A stretch of DNA of 64,000 nt. Source: Vibrio sp. Of7-15. Lineage in GTDB: Bacteria > Pseudomonadota > Gammaproteobacteria > Enterobacterales > Vibrionaceae. The notes under the pieces were generated by a model. That model had not been told where the DNA came from. It was given only the letters and a program-made list of their open reading frames with translations, and searched no databases. Position numbers and translations under genes: made by a program. Positions 58,707-64,000 of the stretch are shown piece by piece. Numbering within the stretch: the first letter of the stretch is position 1; every line of letters starts with the position of its first letter. The stretch covers positions 90,840 through 154,839 of the forward strand of contig NZ_JAKRGH010000016.1 in NCBI RefSeq assembly GCF_022347565.1, in the 5' to 3' direction.

Positions 58707-59184
58707 ATGGCCTATAAACTCTTTATTCCGGCTATCGTATTTTATTTATATGATTATGTTGCAGTTTTTAGCGGCAATATATAGACCATAAGCGGAAAAC
58801 ATTTGGCGGTTTTTTGTCTCATACGGCAATTTACGGTCTTAAGATTAAGGTGAAATGCTTACGTATATAAGGTTTTATTTTGTATGATTTTGCCATCACC
58901 ATAAAACGTAGTAAATCAAATAAAGAGACATCGTTCAATTGTGTTTTTAAAGAAAAGTAGAGATATTTTTCATGACTAAAGTATTTGAATATAAAGATTT
59001 TTTGTCTTTTTGTGCGTAGGTTAAATTACTTGCCAACTAATTGGCCTGAAATATGCTTGGTTATTAATGTGTTGGTGACTTTTTGCAATTGCCGCCTGGC
59101 AAAAAAATGGGCAGCACGTTGCCGAAGGTGAGAGCCAATAAGATATGAACAACTTAACTTGCTGATAAATATCTTGTTTTTTAT
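58707..59184. other. Upstream region of flaA-type flagellin gene
   Basis: About 480 bp without a gene, very AT-rich on the left. Two short perfect dyads occur on the right, 83-155 bp before the sigma-54 -24 element: GCCAA-CTAA-TTGGC (59032-59045) and TTGCC-GCCT-GGCAA (59089-59102). Position suits an enhancer for a sigma-54 activator (FlrA or FlrC), but neither protein's consensus is known well enough to call it. Confidence 0.45.
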
Positions 59185-59200
59185 TGGCATGCACTTTGCA
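59185..59200 (+). promoter_or_regulatory. Sigma-54 promoter of first flagellin
   Basis: TGGCATGCACTTTGCA with GG and GC separated by 10 bases. It would start transcription about 120 bp before the flagellin ATG, giving a long leader that includes a perfect hairpin TTTCGC-A6-GCGAAA at 59299-59316. Confidence 0.88.
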
Positions 59201-59332
59201 TTAGGTTGATTAGGTTTGGCCATTCAGTGGCTATATCAGTAATTTTTTGTGGCTATGCCCATTTCATATATCAAGGAGCGATTGATATGGGTCAGCTGTT
59301 TCGCAAAAAAGCGAAAGCCAAAGGAGAGCAAC

Positions 59333-60472
59333 ATGGGTGTAAATGTAAACACCAACGTATCTGCGATGACTGCGCAGCGTTATTTAAATAAAGCCACTTC
59401 AGATCTTGATACATCTATGGAACGCCTGTCATCAGGTCATCGTATCAATAGTGCAAAAGATGATGCTGCTGGTTTACAAATTTCTAACCGTTTAACATCT
59501 CAGACACGTGGTTTAGATGTGGCAATGCGAAATGCAAGTGATGGTATTTCAATTGCACAAACTGCTGAAGGTGCGATGAAAGAATCGACTAACATCCTCC
59601 AGCGTATGCGTGATTTATCTTTGCAATCAGCAAATGGTTCAAACTCAGATAAAGACCGTGAGTCCATTCAAGAAGAAGTACATGCACTGCAAGACGAATT
59701 AAACCGTATTGCCGAAACAACTTCTTTTGGTGGTCGTCGTCTGTTAAATGGTACGTTTGGTGAATCTGCATTCCAAATTGGTGCTAACTCAGGTGAAGCC
59801 ATTTTGATGGAATTGACTAACGTTCGTGCTGATGATTACCGCATGGGTGGGCAAACTTTCACCGCTGCAAACGGTAAAAATGCTGACTGGAATGTAGAGC
59901 AAGGTAAAAATGACCTTAAGCTTTCATTCACTACTACCGAAGGTGAGTTAATCGAGATTGATTTAAAAGCGCATGCTGGCGACGATATTGAAGAAGTAGC
60001 GACATATATCAATGGTCAAAACGATACGCTAACGGCTTCTGTCGGCGAAGATGGTAAACTTCAATTGTTTATCGCAGAACCAAATATTCAAGGGACATTA
60101 GAAGTATCTGGTAGCTTAGCTACTGAACTTGGTTTAGAAAGTTCTGCTGGTACTAAGACTACGGTTCAAGAGTTGAATGTAACGACGGTTGGTGGCGCTC
60201 AAATGTCGGTTGGTGTTATTGATTCTGCACTCGCTTACATTGATAGCCAGCGTGCAGATTTAGGTGCGAAGCAAAACCGCCTAACGCACAGTATTAATAA
60301 CTTAGCGAACATTCAAGAAAACGTGTCTGCGTCTAATAGCCGTATTAAAGATACAGACTTTGCAAAAGAAACGACTCAACTTACGAAGAGCCAAATTTTG
60401 CAACAAGCGAGTACTTCGGTTCTTGCTCAGGCAAAACAGTTGCCAAATGCTGCACTAAACCTATTGCAGTAA
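59333..60472 (+). CDS. flaA: Flagellin, sigma-54-dependent (FlaA type)
   Basis: A 379-residue flagellin. The N-terminal D0/D1 helices ([35 protein letters not shown]) and C-terminal D1/D0 helices ([20 protein letters not shown], ending AALNLLQ) are intact. The short central part lacks extra D2/D3 domains, as usual in vibrios. The ATG at 59333 follows GGAGAG; the open frame extending to 59249 is leader. A sigma-54 promoter and the position directly after flgL identify it as the FlaA type, which in V. cholerae is the essential filament subunit. Confidence 0.92.
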   Translation: MGVNVNTNVSAMTAQRYLNKATSDLDTSMERLSSGHRINSAKDDAAGLQISNRLTSQTRGLDVAMRNASDGISIAQTAEGAMKESTNILQRMRDLSLQSANGSNSDKDRESIQEEVHALQDELNRIAETTSFGGRRLLNGTFGESAFQIGANSGEAILMELTNVRADDYRMGGQTFTAANGKNADWNVEQGKNDLKLSFTTTEGELIEIDLKAHAGDDIEEVATYINGQNDTLTASVGEDGKLQLFIAEPNIQGTLEVSGSLATELGLESSAGTKTTVQELNVTTVGGAQMSVGVIDSALAYIDSQRADLGAKQNRLTHSINNLANIQENVSASNSRIKDTDFAKETTQLTKSQILQQASTSVLAQAKQLPNAALNLLQ

Positions 60473-60497
60473 TTGGGCAACAGCAGTCATTGTGGAC

Positions 60498-60640
60498 GGA
60501 CAAGAAGTGCTCTCATCTCTCATCAGCTTCTTGTCCATTCCCTATAATGGCAGCGTTTAAGGCAACTGGGTTTTTTGTGTATTTCTCACAGATCTCCTTC
60601 ATAAAAAATCCAGCCCTCCTTATGCCCCGATTACGGGGCA
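60498..60640 (+). terminator. Two hairpins after the first flagellin
   Basis: A 10-bp stem GGACAAGAAG (60498-60507) / CTTCTTGTCC (60537-60546), and a 7-bp stem TGCCCCG (60623-60629) / CGGGGCA (60634-60640). Neither is followed at once by a good T run; the second has TTTT 10 bases on. They are the only candidates for flaA termination or 3' end protection. Confidence 0.5.
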
Positions 60641-60683
60641 CCCGAGGTTTTATCCTTCTTTCTTTTTCCTACCCTTAAATCCG

Positions 60684-60710
60684 TAAAGATTTTTTCCTTT
60701 TTGCCGATAT
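60684..60710 (+). promoter_or_regulatory. Sigma-28 promoter of second flagellin
   Basis: TAAAGATT, 11 bases, GCCGATAT; close to the consensus TAAAGTTT-N11-GCCGATAA with the exact spacing. It lies 55 bp before the ATG. Confidence 0.93.
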
Positions 60711-60765
60711 ACCTACCATGGCTATGTATAGCTCAATTATTTTTACAGGGCATGGGGAGATTTAA

Positions 60766-61899
60766 ATGGCAGTAACCGTTAATACTAACGTTTCAGCATT
60801 AATGGCTCAGCGGTCATTAAATAATGCGACTGATCAGCTCAATCAAGCGATGGAACGTTTGTCATCAGGAAACCGTATTAATAGTGCTAAAGATGATGCG
60901 GCAGGGTTACAAATATCAAATCGCCTTAAATCTCAAATGAGAGGGCTAGATGTTGCCGTTCGTAATGCCAATGATGGAATTTCTATTGCCCAAACAGCCG
61001 AAGGGGCAATGAAAGAAACAACCAGCATCTTACAGCGTATGCGCGATTTGTCCTTACAGTCTGCAAATGGCTCGAATTCAGCGCAAGATCGTCAGGCGAT
61101 CCAGCAAGAGATCAGCGATTTAAATGATGAACTTAACAGAATTGCAGAGACCACGTCTTTTGGTGGCCGTCGATTGCTTAATGGCACATTTGGCAGTGCA
61201 GCTTTTCAAATAGGGGCTAACTCCGGAGAGGCGGTAAGGTTAGGCCTAAAAAATATGCGTTCAGACACGGCTAACATGGGAGGGGTTTCGTATCTTGCTG
61301 AAGTTCCTGCTGGAAAGGATTGGAAAGTTTCAGGCCCTGAGCAAACATTAACAATGTCGTTTAAAGATGATAAAGGTACTGAACAAAATATCAATATTAC
61401 AGCGAAAGCTGGCGATGATATTGAAGAGTTAGCGACTTATATTAATGGTCAGACGGATCAAGTTTCAGCTTCTGTAAATGAAGAAGGCCAACTACAAATA
61501 TTCACTGCCGCCGATGCAGTGTCGAGTGCAGTTACCTTTGGTGGAACTCTGTCGGCTGAACTTGCCATCAGTGGAGCGGTGTTTGATACGGTTAATGATT
61601 TGGATGTAACGACTGTCGGCGGTTCCCAGCGTGCTGTGGCAGTACTTGATGCTGCGATGGGGTATGTGGATAAGCACCGTTCGGAACTTGGTGCATTTCA
61701 AAATCGCTTTGAACATGCGATTAATAATTTAGATAACATCCATGAAAATGTAGCGGCATCTCATAGCCGGATTAAAGACGCAGATTTTGCCAGAGAAACC
61801 GTTAAGATAACGCGGGCTCAAATCTTACAGGAAGTCAGTACTTCTATTCTCGCCCAAGCTAAACAAATGCCGAATTTAGCCCTCACATTATTAAAATAA
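60766..61899 (+). CDS. Flagellin, second copy (sigma-28-dependent)
   Basis: A 377-residue flagellin with complete D0/D1 helices at both ends ([21 protein letters not shown]-terminal [18 protein letters not shown], ending ALTLLK). It is more divergent from the other three than they are from each other, and uses fewer preferred codons, suggesting a minor filament component. GGGGAG lies upstream. The exact fla letter (B, C or D) cannot be fixed from this window. Confidence 0.92.
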   Translation: MAVTVNTNVSALMAQRSLNNATDQLNQAMERLSSGNRINSAKDDAAGLQISNRLKSQMRGLDVAVRNANDGISIAQTAEGAMKETTSILQRMRDLSLQSANGSNSAQDRQAIQQEISDLNDELNRIAETTSFGGRRLLNGTFGSAAFQIGANSGEAVRLGLKNMRSDTANMGGVSYLAEVPAGKDWKVSGPEQTLTMSFKDDKGTEQNINITAKAGDDIEELATYINGQTDQVSASVNEEGQLQIFTAADAVSSAVTFGGTLSAELAISGAVFDTVNDLDVTTVGGSQRAVAVLDAAMGYVDKHRSELGAFQNRFEHAINNLDNIHENVAASHSRIKDADFARETVKITRAQILQEVSTSILAQAKQMPNLALTLLK

Positions 61900-61916
61900 C
61901 TATTTTATTTTTTACT

Positions 61917-61946
61917 AAGAGTCAGCCATTGCTGGCTCTTTTTCTT
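61917..61946 (+). terminator. Terminator after second flagellin
   Basis: AAGAGTCAGC pairs with GCTGGCTCTT with one G-T pair and a 4-nt loop, followed by TTT-C-TTT. Confidence 0.82.
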
Positions 61947-62071
61947 TACATGGTGATAAGTCAGCTTATTGCGAAACTTTAGCTATTTTTTCGAATTAAT
62001 GACTATTTTGCCATTAAGATCTCATATTTACTTGTTATAGATATTTTTTATGAAAATATTAAAAAAATCAG

Positions 62072-62098
62072 TAAAGGTTTTTTTAATAGCGCCGTTAA
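62072..62098 (+). promoter_or_regulatory. Sigma-28 promoter of third flagellin
   Basis: TAAAGGTT, 11 bases (TTTTTAATAGC), GCCGTTAA. The -10 differs by one base from GCCGATAA. The same -35 and -10, but a different spacer, precede the fourth flagellin. Confidence 0.87.
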
Positions 62099-62187
62099 GT
62101 TAAGTATCAGAAATGCGGCACGGTTTTCCGAGTAACGGAAGCCACTCGGAAACTTAGCGGAGATAATATTATGGCGATTAATGTAAA
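62091..62187 (+). repeat. 97-bp direct repeat, left copy (promoter -10, leader and first codons)
   Basis: Identical to 63504-63600. It begins exactly at the sigma-28 -10 element and runs through the leader and six codons of the flagellin. The leader contains a 9-bp hairpin TTTCCGAGT (62125-62133) / ACTCGGAAA (62144-62152) and an overlapping alternative TTCCG (62126-62130) / CGGAA (62136-62140). Confidence 0.92.
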
Positions 62188-63205
62188 TACTAACGTATCA
62201 GCAATGACAGCACAGCGTTACCTAAACAACGCGACAGATGGTTTAAATAAGTCAATGGAGCGCTTGTCATCTGGTTACAAAATTAACAGTGCAAAAGATG
62301 ATGCGGCAGGTCTACAAATTTCAAATCGTTTAATTGCGCAAACTCGTGGTTTGGATGTGGCAGTACGCAATGCGAACGACGGTATTTCCATGGCTCAAAC
62401 CGCTGAAGGTGCTATGAAAGAAACTACCAGTATTCTACAGCGTATGCGTGATTTATCTCTGCAATCAGCAAATGGCTCGAACTCAGACGCTGATCGTGTG
62501 GCGATTCAAGAAGAAGTATCAGCGTTAAATGACGAACTAAATCGAATTGCAGAAACGACGTCTTTTGGTGGCACTCGTCTTCTAAACGGTACATTCGGTA
62601 CGAAATCTTTCCAAATTGGTGCGGACTCTGGTGAAGCGGTAATGTTGGATTTACATAACATGCGTTCAGATAACGTTAATATGGGCGGCAAGACTTACTC
62701 GGCAGAAAATGGCCAGGACTCTGGTTGGACTGTAGGTGCCGAGAATACCGAATTGACCATTGCGTTTACAGATAAAGAAGGTGCGCAACAGAACATCACC
62801 ATTAATGCAAAAGCGGGTGATGACATTGAAGAAGTAGCCACTTACATCAATGGTCAGACCGATAAAGTGAACGCATCTGTAACGGAAGACGGAGTGCTTC
62901 AAGTCTTTGGTGCTGAAGACGTATTAGAAGGTTCCATTACATTTGGTGGTTCGTTGAATGACCAGCTTAACATCGGTCAAGAAAGTCTTGATACAGTTAA
63001 AAGTATTGATGTGACGAGTGTTGGTGGCTCACAAAAAGCGGTAGCAATTTTAGATTCAGCGCTGGCTTATGTAGACAGTAACCGTGCGGATTTAGGTGCA
63101 TTCCAAAACCGCTTTACGCATGCGATTAACAACTTAGACAACATTAATGAGAATGTGTCAGCGTCAAACAGCCGTATTAAAGACGTTGATATATATCAAC
63201 CTTAG
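62171..63205 (+). CDS. Flagellin, third copy, C-terminally truncated
   Basis: A 344-residue product with normal N-terminal D0/D1 helices ([20 protein letters not shown]) and central domain. It stops six residues after SRIKD (VDIYQP), where the other copies continue with about 39 residues to the end. The missing part is the C-terminal D0 helix needed for coiled-coil packing and polymerisation. The break coincides with a 16-bp perfect palindrome at 63185-63200, with the stop codon just beyond. Promoter, ribosome site and terminator are intact, so it is probably transcribed; as a filament subunit it is probably defective, or a pseudogene in the making. Confidence 0.85.
   Translation: MAINVNTNVSAMTAQRYLNNATDGLNKSMERLSSGYKINSAKDDAAGLQISNRLIAQTRGLDVAVRNANDGISMAQTAEGAMKETTSILQRMRDLSLQSANGSNSDADRVAIQEEVSALNDELNRIAETTSFGGTRLLNGTFGTKSFQIGADSGEAVMLDLHNMRSDNVNMGGKTYSAENGQDSGWTVGAENTELTIAFTDKEGAQQNITINAKAGDDIEEVATYINGQTDKVNASVTEDGVLQVFGAEDVLEGSITFGGSLNDQLNIGQESLDTVKSIDVTSVGGSQKAVAILDSALAYVDSNRADLGAFQNRFTHAINNLDNINENVSASNSRIKDVDIYQP
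63185..63200. repeat. 16-bp perfect palindrome at the flagellin truncation point
   Basis: GTTGATATATATCAAC is self-complementary over its whole length. It replaces the codons that follow GAC-GTT-GA in an intact flagellin and occupies the last codons of the shortened gene. Consistent with a hairpin-mediated deletion or fold-back repair event. Confidence 0.8.
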
Positions 63206-63210
63206 CGAAT

Positions 63211-63240
63211 AAAAACCGGGCAAATGCTCGGTTTTTTTTT
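63211..63240 (+). terminator. Terminator after third flagellin
   Basis: AAAAACCGGGC pairs with GCTCGGTTTTT over AAAT (one G-T pair), followed by a run of T. It lies 5 bp after the truncated gene's stop. Confidence 0.88.
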
Positions 63241-63484
63241 GTTTTCAAGGTTATTTATGGCCATTAGAGCAGAGATGATTTTTCAGTTGGTTATTTTTAA
63301 ATCTTTCATTGGTTTTAGAAAGTCGTCGTAAACTAAATTGCATTACTAACTACTTAATAAATAAAGTTGCTTAAATTGGTGGGTAAGCTTTCTGTATTTT
63401 ATGAGTAGTTGCTATTTATAGAATTGCATATAAGAGGGATGAAAATAAAAAGCGACTTTAAGTGAAAAAAAACAGAAAAAAAAT
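63241..63484. other. Intergenic spacer, no gene seen
   Basis: This AT-rich 244-bp spacer between the terminator of the third flagellin and the promoter of the fourth contains no reading frame. I looked for residual codons of the lost flagellin C-terminus and found none. Confidence 0.5.
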
Positions 63485-63511
63485 TAAAGGTTTTTAGAGT
63501 AAGGCCGTTAA
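63485..63511 (+). promoter_or_regulatory. Sigma-28 promoter of fourth flagellin
   Basis: TAAAGGTT, 11 bases (TTTAGAGTAAG), GCCGTTAA; same -35 and -10 as the third flagellin's, with a different spacer. Confidence 0.87.
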
Positions 63512-63600
63512 GTTAAGTATCAGAAATGCGGCACGGTTTTCCGAGTAACGGAAGCCACTCGGAAACTTAGCGGAGATAATATTATGGCGATTAATGTAAA
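63504..63600 (+). repeat. 97-bp direct repeat, right copy
   Basis: Identical to 62091-62187, offset by 1413 bp. It includes the -10, the leader with its two competing hairpins (the larger at 63538-63565), the ribosome site and the first six codons of the fourth flagellin. Confidence 0.92.
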
Positions 63601-64000
63601 CACGAACGTATCAGCAATGACAGCACAGCGTTACCTAAATAACGCGACAGATGGTTTGAATAAGTCGATGGAGCGCTTGTCATCTGGTTACAAAATTAAC
63701 AGTGCAAAAGATGATGCAGCAGGTTTACAAATTTCAAATCGCTTAATTGCGCAAACCCGTGGTTTGGATGTAGCAGTACGTAATGCTAACGACGGTATTT
63801 CCATGGCTCAAACCGCAGAAGGGGCCATGAAAGAAACCACTAGTATTCTACAGCGTATGCGTGATTTATCTCTGCAATCAGCAAATGGCTCAAATTCAGA
63901 CGCTGATCGTGTAGCGATTCAAGAAGAAGTAACAGCATTAAATGACGAACTAAATCGAATTGCAGAAACGACGTCTTTTGGTGGTACACGCCTTCTAAAC
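63584..64000 (+). CDS. Flagellin, fourth copy (3' end outside window)
   Basis: 139 codons are visible, starting [20 protein letters not shown], with D0/D1 helices and the [24 protein letters not shown] region nearly identical in protein to the third copy. The DNA differs from it mostly at third codon positions, showing that the two are true paralogues and not a simple sequencing duplication. Sigma-28 promoter upstream. The C-terminus, and hence whether this copy is complete, cannot be seen. Confidence 0.92.
   Translation, partial: MAINVNTNVSAMTAQRYLNNATDGLNKSMERLSSGYKINSAKDDAAGLQISNRLIAQTRGLDVAVRNANDGISMAQTAEGAMKETTSILQRMRDLSLQSANGSNSDADRVAIQEEVTALNDELNRIAETTSFGGTRLLN

Noticed and set aside
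59026..59223. A 65-residue minus-strand frame upstream of the first flagellin
   Set aside because: It covers the sigma-54 promoter and candidate enhancer sites, and has no ribosome site or family resemblance.
59249..59332. An N-terminal extension of the first flagellin in frame with the gene
   Set aside because: The canonical flagellin N-terminus begins at 59333 with GGAGAG upstream; the extra 28 residues are leader with a hairpin.

Overview
The window is a contiguous stretch of an AT-rich gammaproteobacterial chromosome, almost certainly Vibrionaceae (Vibrio/Aliivibrio/Photobacterium group). This rests on three things: the gene order dapA-bamC, narP-narQ/napFDABC, crr-ptsI-ptsH-cysK-cysZ/zipA-ligA; the polar-flagellum arrangement flgT/flgOP/flgNMA/cheVR/flgB-L/flagellins, with sigma-54 promoters on the structural operons and sigma-28 promoters on flgM and the later flagellins; and the presence of several small families typical of vibrios (DUF2956, DUF2919, TIGR02808, DUF2897). 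Species cannot be fixed from sequence alone.

Layout. 1-11 kb holds housekeeping genes: a truncated DUF2066 gene at the left edge, DUF2069, wrbA-yfgD-bepA, a TusA-like protein with an AI-2E/PerM permease, bcp-gcvR, dapA-bamC, and dapE with an M15 peptidase, DUF2897 and a Spx/ArsC-like protein. 11-18.4 kb is a periplasmic nitrate reductase unit: the sensor/regulator pair NarQ-NarP diverges from napFDABC plus a 44-aa membrane protein, with candidate FNR and NarP sites between them. 18.5-26 kb is accessory: a small membrane protein behind a good Fur box, a DUF2956 protein, a Cache-PAS-GGDEF-EAL protein whose GGDEF half looks catalytically dead, DUF2919 plus an unrecognised secreted protein, an NMT1-GGDEF fusion and a DyP peroxidase. 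26-34 kb carries the general PTS operon (ptsHI-crr), cysK, cysZ, zipA and ligA.

34-39.4 kb is the most unusual region. A two-gene module (outer-membrane porin followed by a DUF2057 periplasmic protein) occurs twice in tandem, with a small exported protein between the copies. Both porin leaders carry an RNA hairpin whose loop is identical while its stem sequence is entirely different, which looks like a conserved regulatory RNA element.

39.4-41.2 kb has gltX and tRNA-Arg(CCU). From 41.2 kb to the end is the polar flagellar cluster: H/T-ring and outer-membrane genes flgT, flgO and flgP; flgAMN; the chemotaxis genes cheV and cheR; rod, hook and ring genes flgB-J; a small unrecognised membrane gene whose Shine-Dalgarno lies inside a terminator; flgKL; then four tandem flagellin genes. 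The first flagellin (flaA type) has a sigma-54 promoter and the next three have sigma-28 promoters. The third lacks the C-terminal D0 helix and ends at a 16-bp perfect palindrome. The fourth runs off the window and shares an identical 97-bp promoter/leader segment with the third.
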